Positions 43,835-52,068 of a stretch of 64,000 nucleotides of DNA are shown in pieces (position 1 is the first letter of the stretch; every line of letters starts with the position of its first letter). Location of the stretch: assembly GCF_019343455.1 (NCBI RefSeq), contig NZ_CP049362.1, positions 310,001 through 374,000 on the forward strand. Direction: 5' to 3'. This DNA comes from Alcaligenes ammonioxydans. Lineage in GTDB: Bacteria; Pseudomonadota; Gammaproteobacteria; Burkholderiales; Burkholderiaceae_B. The notes under the pieces were generated by a model. It was not told where the DNA came from and made no database searches. It was given only the letters and a program-made list of their open reading frames with translations. The position numbers and the translations under genes are program-made.

Positions 43835-43878
43835 CTTAATGCAATGTTATGAAGAGTTAATAAAAAAGCATATGACAT
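43835..43878 (+). promoter_or_regulatory. 44-bp LysR-type element, copy C
   Basis: Inverse orientation to copies A and B on the plus strand, matching the opposite direction of its operon. Read as its complement it begins ATGTCATATGCT and ends ATTGCATTAAG. It ends in a -35 ATGACA (43872-43877) with TAGAAT (43896-43901) 18 bases further, 43 bases before the binding-protein ATG. Confidence 0.72.
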
Positions 43879-43901
43879 CAAGGTTTCTCCAACCCTAGAA
43901 T
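43872..43901 (+). promoter_or_regulatory. Sigma-70 promoter of the amino-acid-type ABC operon
   Basis: ATGACA (five of six to TTGACA), an 18-base spacer and TAGAAT (five of six to TATAAT). The -35 lies inside LysR-element copy C. Confidence 0.65.
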
Positions 43902-43943
43902 GAACGCACTACAAACAGAAAATAATGGCAAGGAGACAACAAT

Positions 43944-44918
43944 ATGCAAGGTGTAAACACCATTGCCGCGTGGGTCGCGGCTATTTCTCGCACACGTACT
44001 CCCTCTCAAGGGGGACATGCCCGTTTGGGACGTGCCCGTCTGGGACATGCCTGTCTGGGCAGGAAAGCGGGTGTGATGCTGGCGGCTGTCGCTGCAAGTC
44101 TGGCCTTGAGCCTGCCTGCACAGGCGGACAATCCCAATCAGGGCAAGAAGTTCAAAGTGGCCGCGGATGTGGGCCTGGTGCCGTTTTTCATGCGCGGCGC
44201 CGATGGCAAGCTGGATGGTTTTTCCAACGATCTGACCCAGGAAGTAGCCCAGCGCATGGGCTATGACGGTGCCGAGGTCATCGACACGCCGTTTTCCGCC
44301 ATTTTTGCGGGCCTGTTTTCCAGTCGCTACGACATGGTGGCGGCGCCCACCAACACCACACGGGAACGGGCCGAGCAAATGCTGTTTGCCGAGCCGTATA
44401 TGGCAGGCGGTCTGAGCTTTCTGGCTAAAAAAGGCGCAACGGTCAATACGCTGGATGATCTGAAAGGCAAGACGATTGCTGTCAATAATGGCAGTTTCTC
44501 GGATCGCTGGTTGCAGGATAACCAGGATAAATACGGCTATAAGATCCAGCGTTTCAACAAGAATACCGATGCGGTGCAGGCGGTGGCTATTGGCCGCGCG
44601 TTTGCCAATATGTCCGAAACGCCATTGGCCCGTTACATTGCCACGCAAACCCCTGCTCTGGCACCGGTGTACGACATGACGACCGAAGCCAACTATGCCT
44701 TTGCGTTTCGCAAGGACGATACGGCTTTGCGCAATCGTGTCGACGAAGTGCTGGAATGCATGAAGCAGGATGGATCGCTGTCCAAGCTGCACATGAAATG
44801 GTTTGGCACTGAACCCAATGCCGGCACCGCCATGACGGTGATCTTCCCCGGCTATGGCGTGCCTGATTATCCCGGCTACGAGCCCACCGGGCACACCCCC
44901 GACTGCTCCCGTCCTTAA
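43944..44918 (+). CDS. Polar-amino-acid-type ABC binding protein with repeat-bearing N-terminus
   Basis: 324-residue receptor of the PAAT/GlnH-ArtJ family: KFKVAADVGLVPFFMRGADG starts the mature fold and NTTRERAEQMLFAEPYMAGG is the ligand-cleft loop. The N-terminus is odd. About 44 residues rich in Arg, Gly and His precede an ordinary Sec signal starting MLAAVAASLALSLPAQA, and they include three tandem HARLG/RARLG/HACLG units from a 15-base repeat. AAGGAG eight bases before ATG 43944 strongly supports the long form; ATG 44076 would give a normal signal. First gene of a five-gene operon. Confidence 0.85.
   Translation: MQGVNTIAAWVAAISRTRTPSQGGHARLGRARLGHACLGRKAGVMLAAVAASLALSLPAQADNPNQGKKFKVAADVGLVPFFMRGADGKLDGFSNDLTQEVAQRMGYDGAEVIDTPFSAIFAGLFSSRYDMVAAPTNTTRERAEQMLFAEPYMAGGLSFLAKKGATVNTLDDLKGKTIAVNNGSFSDRWLQDNQDKYGYKIQRFNKNTDAVQAVAIGRAFANMSETPLARYIATQTPALAPVYDMTTEANYAFAFRKDDTALRNRVDEVLECMKQDGSLSKLHMKWFGTEPNAGTAMTVIFPGYGVPDYPGYEPTGHTPDCSRP
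44012..44056 (+). repeat. Three tandem 15-bp repeats in coding sequence
   Basis: Consensus GGGACRTGCCYGTYT, copies at 44012, 44027 and 44042 with one to three differences, followed by a partial fourth (GGG). The unit is a multiple of three, so copy-number change would lengthen or shorten the N-terminal extension by five residues without a frameshift. Confidence 0.9.
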
Positions 44919-45003
44919 GGCGCTTTTGCGCTGATTTTCCAGCTATACGGCCCTGCTGGGCCGGTTCCCGCCTGCCCGGATGGCAGGCGGTCAAGGAGCG
45001 ACC

Positions 45004-45735
45004 ATGAGTGAGATTGTCCGCATCCAGGGCTTGCGCAAATCCTTTGGGCAGGCCGAAATTCTTAAAGGCATAGACCTGAGCGTCAACACCGGCGAAGTTC
45101 TTGTGATGATTGGCGGGTCGGGCTCGGGAAAAAGTACCTGCCTGCGTTGCATCAACCGTCTAGAGACCCCCACCAGCGGCACGATTATGGTGGCAGGCAA
45201 TGAAGTGACCTGCCCTCGCACCGATCTGAATCAGGTGCGCCAAAACATAGGCATGGTGTTTCAGGGCATCCATCTGTACCCGCATATGACGGCGCTGGGC
45301 AATGTGATGCTGGCGTTGCGCAAGGTGAAAAAAGTACCCAAGCCACAGGCCGAGGAACTGGCCCGTCATCACCTGGAGCAGGTCGGTCTGGCCCAGCGCA
45401 TGGAGCACTATCCCAGCCAGTTGTCCGGCGGTCAGCAGCAACGTGTGGGCATTGCCCGTGCGCTGGCGCTGGAGCCCAAAGTCATGCTGTTTGATGAACC
45501 TACTTCGGGCCTGGACCCTGAACTGGTGGGGGAAGTGCTGAACGTGATGAAACGTACCCGTGATGCAGGCATGACCATGGTGATTGTGACCCACGAAATG
45601 CAGTTTGCCCGCGAGGTGGGGGACCGCATTGTATTCATGGACCAGGGTGTGATTCTGGATCAAGGCAGTCCCGAGGACATTTTGGGCCAGCCGCGTCACA
45701 AGCGCATTCAGGATTTTCTGAGCCGCATGCACTGA
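45004..45735 (+). CDS. Polar-amino-acid-type ABC ATPase (GlnQ-like)
   Basis: 243-residue ATPase. Walker [10 protein letters not shown] is at 37-45, the signature LSGGQQQR at 140-147, Walker B VMLFDEP at 160-166 and the switch His in VTHEM. The Q-loop is [11 protein letters not shown], where most relatives read VFQQFNLFPHM. AAGGAG precedes the ATG at 45004. It starts 85 bases after the receptor and is followed by two permeases. Confidence 0.94.
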   Translation: MSEIVRIQGLRKSFGQAEILKGIDLSVNTGEVLVMIGGSGSGKSTCLRCINRLETPTSGTIMVAGNEVTCPRTDLNQVRQNIGMVFQGIHLYPHMTALGNVMLALRKVKKVPKPQAEELARHHLEQVGLAQRMEHYPSQLSGGQQQRVGIARALALEPKVMLFDEPTSGLDPELVGEVLNVMKRTRDAGMTMVIVTHEMQFAREVGDRIVFMDQGVILDQGSPEDILGQPRHKRIQDFLSRMH

Positions 45736-45743
45736 GGCCCGCC

Positions 45744-46415
45744 ATGGAGCAGATTCTTTATTACTTCTTTAACTGGACGCTGATCAGCCCCTACCTGCCT
45801 GAGATATTGCAGGGCTTTTGGGTGACGCTGCAAATGGCCGTCATGACCGTGGTTCTGGGCACGGCCCTGGGTCTGGCACTGGCGGTGCTGCGCTGTTATG
45901 GCTGGCGTCCAGTCAATATCCTGATGACGCTGTATGTGGACGTATTCCGTGCGATTCCACAACTGGTCATTATTGTGTTGGTCTTTTTTGCTTTGCCGTC
46001 TGTGGGGATTGTGATCGATCCTATGCCAGCCACGGTGCTGGCCTTGAGTCTGGTGCTGTCCGCCTTTGCGGAAGAGATCTTTTGGTCCGGTATTGCAGCG
46101 GTGCCGACCGGGCAATGGGAAGCGGGGCGCTCGACAGGCATGGGTTTCAGCCAGACGCTGTTTGCCATCATCTTGCCGCAGGCCGTGCGGCTGGCGATTC
46201 CCCCACTGACCAATCGTGCCATCGGGATTACCAAAGGCACCACGCTGGGCTCGGTCATCGCTGTGCCTGAATTGCTTAACGTCTCCAGCAACATTCAGTC
46301 CACCATTGCCAACCCCACCGCCTTCACGGCCGGGGCCTTTTTGTTCTGCCTGATTTTCTTCCCCTTCGTGTATCTCACGCGGGTGCTGGAACGGCGCTAT
46401 GCGATCAAATCGTAG
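45744..46415 (+). CDS. Polar-amino-acid-type ABC permease 1
   Basis: 223-residue inner-membrane permease of the HisMQ/GlnP family, with five spans. The N-terminal ILQGFWVTLQMAVMTVVLGT and the later TGMGFSQTLFAIILPQAVRL (ATPase-contact loop) are diagnostic. GAGG precedes the ATG, eight bases after the ATPase stop. It pairs with the next gene. Confidence 0.93.
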   Translation: MEQILYYFFNWTLISPYLPEILQGFWVTLQMAVMTVVLGTALGLALAVLRCYGWRPVNILMTLYVDVFRAIPQLVIIVLVFFALPSVGIVIDPMPATVLALSLVLSAFAEEIFWSGIAAVPTGQWEAGRSTGMGFSQTLFAIILPQAVRLAIPPLTNRAIGITKGTTLGSVIAVPELLNVSSNIQSTIANPTAFTAGAFLFCLIFFPFVYLTRVLERRYAIKS

Positions 46416-46427
46416 GAGGGATGCGCG

Positions 46428-47096
46428 ATGGAATTGATCGATACCTTCCTCAATCCGACGATTCTCGCCGCCAGCTGGCCCTTGTTGCTGCAGGGCTTGT
46501 GGCTGACCATCAAGCTCTCGGTCATTATCGTGCCGCTGGCTGCCTTGCTGGGTCTGGTGATTGCCGCTGTGCACTATCAGCAGCATCGCTGGCTGAACCG
46601 GCTGATTTTGCTGTACGTGGACTTTTTCCGGGCCTTTCCGCCTTTGGTGCTGCTGATCTTCATTTATTACGGCCTGCCGTTCCTGGGCCTGCCTCTGAAT
46701 GAGTTCTCTGCCACGGTGCTGGCCCTGGTCCTGAACAGTAGTGGCTATTTTGCGGAGATTTTCCGGGCGGGCCTGGAGTCGGTGTCACCGGGGCAAAATG
46801 AGGCGGCTCGCTCGACGGGACTGAATGCCCGCCAGGCCATGGCCTATGTGGTAGTGCCGCAAGGTGTGCGAAATGTGATCCCTGATCTGGCAAGCAATAC
46901 GCTGGAAGCTATCAAACAGACCTCGATTGCCTCGGCCGTGGCCTTGCCCGAGCTGTTGCGCTCGGCCCAGATCATGCAGGGTGAGACCTACAGCCAGACA
47001 CCGCTGGTCGCGGCCGCGCTGATTTACTTCATTCTTCTCTGGCCCTTGGTACGCATGATTTCGCGTATGCAAAAGCCGTTTGTCATTCCACGTTGA
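46428..47096 (+). CDS. Polar-amino-acid-type ABC permease 2
   Basis: 222-residue HisMQ-family permease, related to but distinct from permease 1. LLLQGLWLTIKLSVIIVPLA starts the fold and TGLNARQAMAYVVVPQGVRN is the ATPase-contact loop. A strong GGAGGG lies seven bases before the ATG. Its stop overlaps a possible TTG of the next frame. Confidence 0.93.
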   Translation: MELIDTFLNPTILAASWPLLLQGLWLTIKLSVIIVPLAALLGLVIAAVHYQQHRWLNRLILLYVDFFRAFPPLVLLIFIYYGLPFLGLPLNEFSATVLALVLNSSGYFAEIFRAGLESVSPGQNEAARSTGLNARQAMAYVVVPQGVRNVIPDLASNTLEAIKQTSIASAVALPELLRSAQIMQGETYSQTPLVAAALIYFILLWPLVRMISRMQKPFVIPR

Positions 47097-47110
47097 GCCT
47101 GAGTGTCATT

Positions 47111-48016
47111 ATGAAAAATAAAGGTGTCTTTTCCATTTGCCCGACCCCTTTCAAACCGGGTGGCGAGCTGGATTTGCAAAGCCTGGTCAGTCTGGTGAAT
47201 TTTCAGCTGGAGGCCGGTATACACGGACTGGCGATTCTGGGGGTGATGGGCGAGTTGCATAAGCTCAGCACGTTCGAGCGTCGGCGTGTTATTGAAACGG
47301 TGGTGGCCGGCGTGCGTGGCGCAGTGCCGGTCTGGGTGGGGGTGCGGGCCATGGGAACGGCAGCCGCGGTGGAGCAGGCTCGCAGTGCCGAGGACCTGGG
47401 AGCAGATGCCATCTTTGTCGCACCCCTGGCCGGGGCGGACGACGAGATGCAGGTGTCTTTTTATCGCCAGATCGTGCAGGCCATTCGTATTCCCGTCGTC
47501 ATTCACGACTTTCCGGAATTGTTTGCAGCCCGTATCAGCCCGGCTTTGGCGGTGCGGCTGAAAGAGGAGGCGGGAGTATCCATTCTGAACTCCGAAGATC
47601 CCCCTGTCGGCCAGAAAATCACCGCCGTGCGGGGTTTGTCAGGGGATGCCTTGCCCATTTTGAGTGGCTTGGGCGGCATGCATTTTCTGGAGGAATTGCA
47701 GCGGGGTGCCGATGGTGTCGTGACAGGTTTCTCCTTTCCGGAAATCCTGCTCAAAGTCTATGCGCTGTATCGGCAAGGCGAGCAGCAAGAGGCCGCGCGT
47801 GTGTTCGACCGTTATTGCTCGCTGATCCGTTACGAGTTTCAACCGCTAGTGGCACTGGCGCTGCGCAAGTATTCCTACATGCGCCGTGGCATCATCGCCT
47901 GCGACGCCACCCGCGATCCAGCCACGGCGCTGGATCACCTCAGCCGTGACGAGTTCGAGGCTGTGGTACGCCGTGTGGGCCTGGACTTGACCGTCACGGG
48001 TGTGCAAACCGTTTAA
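47111..48016 (+). CDS. DHDPS/N-acetylneuraminate lyase family protein lacking the usual Schiff-base lysine
   Basis: 301-residue TIM-barrel protein of the DapA superfamily. GVFSICPTPFKPGGELDLQS and LAILGVMGELHKLSTFERRR are the normal N-terminal motifs. Family aldolases use a lysine in a K-x-E-D-P-P or K-E-A-T-G context, but here the segment reads SILNSEDPP, with Asn where Lys is expected, and HDFPE replaces the usual YN or QD stretch. It may therefore not form a Schiff base, or may use another residue. The start at 47111 is preferred over an overlapping TTG at 47093. Last gene of the amino-acid-type importer operon, hinting at processing of the imported compound. Confidence 0.83.
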   Translation: MKNKGVFSICPTPFKPGGELDLQSLVSLVNFQLEAGIHGLAILGVMGELHKLSTFERRRVIETVVAGVRGAVPVWVGVRAMGTAAAVEQARSAEDLGADAIFVAPLAGADDEMQVSFYRQIVQAIRIPVVIHDFPELFAARISPALAVRLKEEAGVSILNSEDPPVGQKITAVRGLSGDALPILSGLGGMHFLEELQRGADGVVTGFSFPEILLKVYALYRQGEQQEAARVFDRYCSLIRYEFQPLVALALRKYSYMRRGIIACDATRDPATALDHLSRDEFEAVVRRVGLDLTVTGVQTV

Positions 48017-48041
48017 ACCTTGCTGCACTTGTTGTCATTGC

Positions 48042-48090
48042 CGGATAAACATCGAGAATCCCCTCGCTGTTTATCCGTTTTTTATTTTTT
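48042..48090 (+). terminator. Rho-independent terminator of the importer/DHDPS operon
   Basis: CGGATAAACA pairs with TGTTTATCCG (ten bases) around a loop that itself pairs CGAG/CTCG, followed by a run of six T, A and six T. Confidence 0.92.
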
Positions 48091-48099
48091 GCTTGCGTC

Positions 48100-48149
<50 letters not shown>

Positions 48150-48257
48150 GTTTTGGGCCCTGGTAGAGCGGAGCTGCGTCCGAAGCAGGAGGCTGGTGAG
48201 ATAAGGAAACAAGGAGCGCAAAAGTGGCTGCATGTTTAGAGAGTGTCTCGTGAAAAC

Positions 48258-48492
48258 GCCGGTCTGGGCCGGAGGGCCGTCCTCCGGGCTTGGCTCCTTG
48301 TCGGTGCTACGCACCGGTATCCTGGTCAGGCGAGCTATTCGAGCGCGTCCTGAATTCGCGAAAGTGCCTTGTCCCCCGGACAAGGCACAAGCATTGCGCT
48401 CAAACAACAGGACGCTTGAACCCCGAATAGCCAGCCTGCCTGCGGCAAGAAGCCTGAATCGCCCGGAGGACGGCCCCCCGGGCCAGACCGGC
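48258..48492. repeat. 235-bp imperfect palindrome / possible structured RNA
   Basis: Outer arms of 32 bases (48258-48289 and 48461-48492) pair with about three mismatches. The centre is an 11-base perfect stem GTGCCTTGTCC-CCC-GGACAAGGCAC (48364-48388). Between them GCTATTCG and GCGTCCTG also recur in inverted order. The midpoint of the outer arms (48375) coincides with the centre of the inner stem, so the whole element is symmetric. It contains smaller hairpins such as CGGTGC-TAC-GCACCG. It could be a non-coding RNA, a folded mobile element of MITE type, or a fossil inverted duplication. Confidence 0.8.
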
Positions 48493-48877
48493 TCACAATG
48501 ACTATTAATACAAGCCCTGCCTGCTTCTAGGGCCTGGCCGTAGGTGGTTCTTTCGGCTGATGTAGCGGCGTTAGGGGCTTGAGGGTGTCGAGGTTTGCGT
48601 GTTGATCGTCACTCCCATCCGTTAGCGGTGGGTGTGGGCAGACACAAAAGTACAAGCCAACTCCTAACTATTGAGTGCCTGACGCTTTGTGGGAGCATGC
48701 GCCTTGCTTGGAGTATCCCGCTCAACAAACTGTCTTGCGTAATCTGGAGTTTGTCATTTGTCATTTGTCGATTCTCTTTGACGCTAAAGCCCAAGCTGCC
48801 TGGGTGTTGTCCGCGTTTTTGAAGAGGCTCGAGTCGCGCAGTATGATCAAGCATTCTGCCTTTGGACCGGAATTGCC
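48493..48877. other. Gene-free region before ogt
   Basis: 385 bases with no credible gene on either strand. It contains three tandem copies of the seven-base TTTGTCA (48750-48770, last base varied), about 110 bases before ogt. No clear promoter was fixed. Confidence 0.5.
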
Positions 48878-49435
48878 ATGTTTGCCTATGTCGGGCTGCG
48901 TACGGCCTGCTTTGACACGCCTTTAGGGACGATGCGTCTGTTGGTCGATGCTCAAGGTGCTTTGCTGCGTCTGGACTTCGAGCAAGAGACCGTGCATGGC
49001 CTGACCGCCGAGCAACGGGCCGGTCTGGTGCCTGCACCGGAGCTGGCCTTGCCGGTACAGGCACAACTGGATGATTATTTCGCCGGTCGTCGGCAGCAGT
49101 TTGATCTGCCCTTTCGCCTGCAAGGCACCGAGTTCCAGCAACAGGTCTGGCAGGCTTTGCTGACCATCCCCTACGGCCAGACCTGGACCTATGGTCAGAT
49201 GGCCGATCATCTGGGCCGCCCCAAGGCCGTGCGCGCGGTCGGTCAGGCCTGTGGCCTCAATCCCATCAGCATCATCGTGCCCTGCCACCGCGTGCAGGGA
49301 GCCAATGGCATGTTGACCGGCTTTAGTTCCGGCTTGCATCGCAAAGCCAGCTTGCTGCACTTCGAACGCCGCGTCCATGTGAGCGGCGTGGGTGACATTC
49401 AAGCCAGCCTGCCCGCCCAGCTCGATTTGTTCTAA
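48878..49435 (+). CDS. ogt: Methylated-DNA--protein-cysteine methyltransferase
   Basis: 185-residue suicide DNA-repair enzyme that takes the methyl group from O6-methylguanine. The acceptor Cys136 is in IIVPCHRV, preceded by the helix-turn-helix with the arginine finger (RAVGQACGLNPI) and followed by GFSSGLHRKASLL. The N-terminal ribonuclease-like domain is present (TPLGTMRLLVDAQGALLRLD), so length and layout fit Ogt. CGGAA precedes the ATG. Monocistronic. Confidence 0.95.
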   Translation: MFAYVGLRTACFDTPLGTMRLLVDAQGALLRLDFEQETVHGLTAEQRAGLVPAPELALPVQAQLDDYFAGRRQQFDLPFRLQGTEFQQQVWQALLTIPYGQTWTYGQMADHLGRPKAVRAVGQACGLNPISIIVPCHRVQGANGMLTGFSSGLHRKASLLHFERRVHVSGVGDIQASLPAQLDLF

Positions 49436-49560
49436 CGCAGGTCGGGGTGCACTCCGTACCCAAATCAACAAGCCCTCGTGCACAGAATCACAAGTCTGGG
49501 CTTGGCCTCGTCCCTATACTGGATTCGTGAAGAATCAACTATTCCGTGTGGAGACAGACT

Positions 49561-51051
49561 ATGGGGCAGGACGTACAAGCCGAGCGTAACGCGATTCGCG
49601 AACACATGATTATTGACGGCAAACCCGTCACTGAATCTCAAGGACCCACGATACCCGTCTACGATCCCGCCACGGGACACGTGATTGCGCATCAGCCCGA
49701 GGCTGGTGTTCAAGGCGTAGACAGGGCCGTGCGGGCCGCCCGCCAGGCTTTGGAGCAGGGCGAATGGAGCAAGATGCTGCCTGCCCAGCGTGAGCGCCTG
49801 TTGCTGCGTCTGGCTGATCTGGTCGAAGCTCATGCCGACGAACTGGCTCGTCTGGAAACCTTGAACAATGGCAAGCTGCTGTTCTTCTCCTACGGTCTGG
49901 AAGTGGGTGCCAGCGCACAATGGCTGCGTTACATGGCCGGCTGGGCCACCAAGATCAGTGGTGAGCTACTGTCGCCTTCCATCGCTTTTCCACCCGGTAT
50001 CAATTACCACGCGTATACCCGTCAGGAGCCGGTAGGGGTGGTGGGGGCAATTGTGCCCTGGAACTTCCCGCTCTTGATGGCAGTGTGGAAAATCGCCCCG
50101 GCCATGGCCGCTGGCTGCACCGTGGTTCTCAAGCCCGCTGAGGAAACCCCGCTCACGGCCATCCGTCTGGCCGAACTGGCTCTGGAGGCCGGTTTTCCCG
50201 CTGGGGTGATCAACGTCATCACGGGTCGTGGCGAGAGCACGGGCGCGGCACTGACAGCACACCCCGACGTGAACAAGATTTCCTTTACTGGTTCCACGGA
50301 GGTGGGCAAGTTGATCGGCCATCAGGCCGTCAATGACATGAAGCGCATGTCTTTGGAACTGGGCGGCAAGTCACCTGTGGTCATCATGGACGATTGTGAT
50401 GTGGACATGGCCATTCAAGGGGCGGCCAATGCCATTTTCTTTAACCAGGGGCAGGTGTGTACCGCCGGTTCGCGTCTGTTTGTACAAAAAGGCATTTATG
50501 AGCGCGTGGTGCAGGGCGTAGCCGATCTGGCGTCCTCCATGACGCTGGGTTCGGGTTTTGAGCAGTCCACCCAGATTGCGCCGCTGATCTCGGCGCGCCA
50601 TCAGCAGCGCGTGCAGAACTACATCGACGTGGGTCGTCAGCAAGGGGGACGCATGTTGGCGGGCGAGGGTGCGCGCCCTGAGCAAGGCTATTTTGTACGC
50701 CCCACGGTGTTTGCCGATGTGGCCCCCGATGCCCGCATCATGCGTGAAGAGATTTTTGGGCCGGTGGTGGTCGCCACGGCGTTTGATTCGGAGGCGCAGG
50801 CATTGGCACTGGCCAACGATACGGACTTTGGCCTGGGCGCCAGCGTCTGGAGCCAGGATCTGGCCCGCGTTCAGCGTTTGACTGCGGGCATCAAGGCCGG
50901 AACCGTGTGGGTCAACACGCATAACATGCTGGACCCCAGCATGCCCTTTGGGGGCTACAAGCAATCGGGCCTGGGTCGGGAGCACGGGCGTGCGGCCGTA
51001 GAGGCTTACCTGGAGACCAAATCGGTCTGCATGGCCTACCCGGCCGCCTAG
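49561..51051 (+). CDS. NAD-dependent aldehyde dehydrogenase (phenylacetaldehyde-type)
   Basis: 496-residue aldehyde dehydrogenase. The nucleophile Cys300 is in NQGQVCTAGSRL, the general base Glu266 in SLELGGKSP, and the NAD-fold motif is FTGSTEVGK. VPWNFPLLMAVWKIAPAMAA is the conserved active-site entry. It lies immediately before the aau cluster, on the same strand, so it is the natural enzyme to oxidise the phenylacetaldehyde or 4-hydroxyphenylacetaldehyde made by aromatic amine dehydrogenase (FeaB/PadA-like role). GGAGA precedes the ATG. It may have its own transcript, since 113 bases separate it from the next gene. Confidence 0.92.
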   Translation: MGQDVQAERNAIREHMIIDGKPVTESQGPTIPVYDPATGHVIAHQPEAGVQGVDRAVRAARQALEQGEWSKMLPAQRERLLLRLADLVEAHADELARLETLNNGKLLFFSYGLEVGASAQWLRYMAGWATKISGELLSPSIAFPPGINYHAYTRQEPVGVVGAIVPWNFPLLMAVWKIAPAMAAGCTVVLKPAEETPLTAIRLAELALEAGFPAGVINVITGRGESTGAALTAHPDVNKISFTGSTEVGKLIGHQAVNDMKRMSLELGGKSPVVIMDDCDVDMAIQGAANAIFFNQGQVCTAGSRLFVQKGIYERVVQGVADLASSMTLGSGFEQSTQIAPLISARHQQRVQNYIDVGRQQGGRMLAGEGARPEQGYFVRPTVFADVAPDARIMREEIFGPVVVATAFDSEAQALALANDTDFGLGASVWSQDLARVQRLTAGIKAGTVWVNTHNMLDPSMPFGGYKQSGLGREHGRAAVEAYLETKSVCMAYPAA

Positions 51052-51112
51052 CGAAAAGCCGAGCTAGGCCTGGAGGTCGGCATGACAAGGCCTTGAGCGG
51101 ATTCAGTACACG

Positions 51113-51144
51113 GGCGCGAACACAATAACGATACCGTTCGCGCC
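51113..51144 (+). promoter_or_regulatory. Hairpin in the aau cluster leader
   Basis: GGCGCGAAC-N14-GTTCGCGCC, nine perfect pairs, followed by TTCTTG and then the AGGAG of the first gene. It can be an operator, an attenuator or a terminator for the aldehyde dehydrogenase. Confidence 0.5.
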
Positions 51145-51164
51145 TTCTTGAGGAGACAACAATA

Positions 51165-52037
51165 ATGATTGCAATCGTGCAGCGTACCGCTCTGGCCTTG
51201 GCCTTGAGCGGCGTCAGTGTCGGGGCCGCCTTTGCCGGGGACCCCAGCGCACGGGACTGGATTCCTGCTCCAGTAGGGACCAATGTTCTGGCCGTTTACA
51301 TGATGGGGCTGAAATCTCACGGGTTTTACGATCAGGGCGCCCGTCTGGCAGACAGCCCCAAACTGAGTGTGCAAGGCATGGTTTACCGCCAGATGCACTA
51401 TCGCGAACTGGCCGGTAAAACGGTGCAGTATGAGCTGATTGTGCCTGGCTTGCGCACCACCCTGGATGTGCCCGGAGCGCCGCGTGACCGCCTGACTGGT
51501 ATTGGCGATGTGACCGCCGGTGCCGCGGTCTGGCTGCACAACGATCCTGACAATCGATTCTGGTTTGCCTGGGAGCCCTTCATTACCGCACCGACGGGTC
51601 GCTACCACGGCTCGCAGGCCGATGTGTCTGCCGGCAAGAACCGCTGGAGCACCGTACAGGATTTTGCAATCGTCAAAGGTTTCGGGGAATCCTCGTTTGT
51701 GGAGGGCGTGGCGGAGTTCGAGTTCTTTGGCAATAACAAGAACTACTACGGCCAGACCCTGAAAAAAGACACGGCAATCCGCTTGATGGCGTTGGTGTCC
51801 ACCAACTTGACTGAGAAAACGTATGTGGGTTTGCGCTACCGCTACGAAACGGGCGGTCGCGAGCGGGTCAATGGGCAAACCACCGTCACGCGGGCGCGCA
51901 ACCATCAACTTGCAGCCGAGATCACCCATCAGTTGACGGATGCCCATCAGGTGCAACTGCAATACATCCATGATTTGAAAGTCGAAAATGGCCCGCGTAT
52001 GCGCGGCCTGCAATTCCGTTATGCCTATGCGTTCTGA
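51165..52037 (+). CDS. SphA/phenol-degradation-type outer-membrane protein (aau orf-1)
   Basis: 290-residue secreted protein with the signal peptide [15 protein letters not shown], then a beta-rich region with alternating aromatic and charged residues that ends in ...FRYAYAF, a C-terminal Phe typical of outer-membrane beta-barrels. It matches the meta-pathway phenol-degradation-like family (PF13557-type). Corresponds to orf-1 of the published A. faecalis aau region, to which no function had been assigned. Likely role: outer-membrane entry of hydrophobic aromatic amines. It is 31 bases before aauB. Confidence 0.82.
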   Translation: MIAIVQRTALALALSGVSVGAAFAGDPSARDWIPAPVGTNVLAVYMMGLKSHGFYDQGARLADSPKLSVQGMVYRQMHYRELAGKTVQYELIVPGLRTTLDVPGAPRDRLTGIGDVTAGAAVWLHNDPDNRFWFAWEPFITAPTGRYHGSQADVSAGKNRWSTVQDFAIVKGFGESSFVEGVAEFEFFGNNKNYYGQTLKKDTAIRLMALVSTNLTEKTYVGLRYRYETGGRERVNGQTTVTRARNHQLAAEITHQLTDAHQVQLQYIHDLKVENGPRMRGLQFRYAYAF

Positions 52038-52068
52038 CAGCGTGGACGCCCATGAGGAGAGACATCCA

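Noticed and set aside
44012..44056. CRISPR-like repeat
   Set aside because: Units are directly adjacent 15-mers without spacers and lie in an open frame.
48232..48501. Plus-strand 89-codon frame across the palindrome
   Set aside because: Composition follows the inverted repeat, with no start signal or homologous motif.
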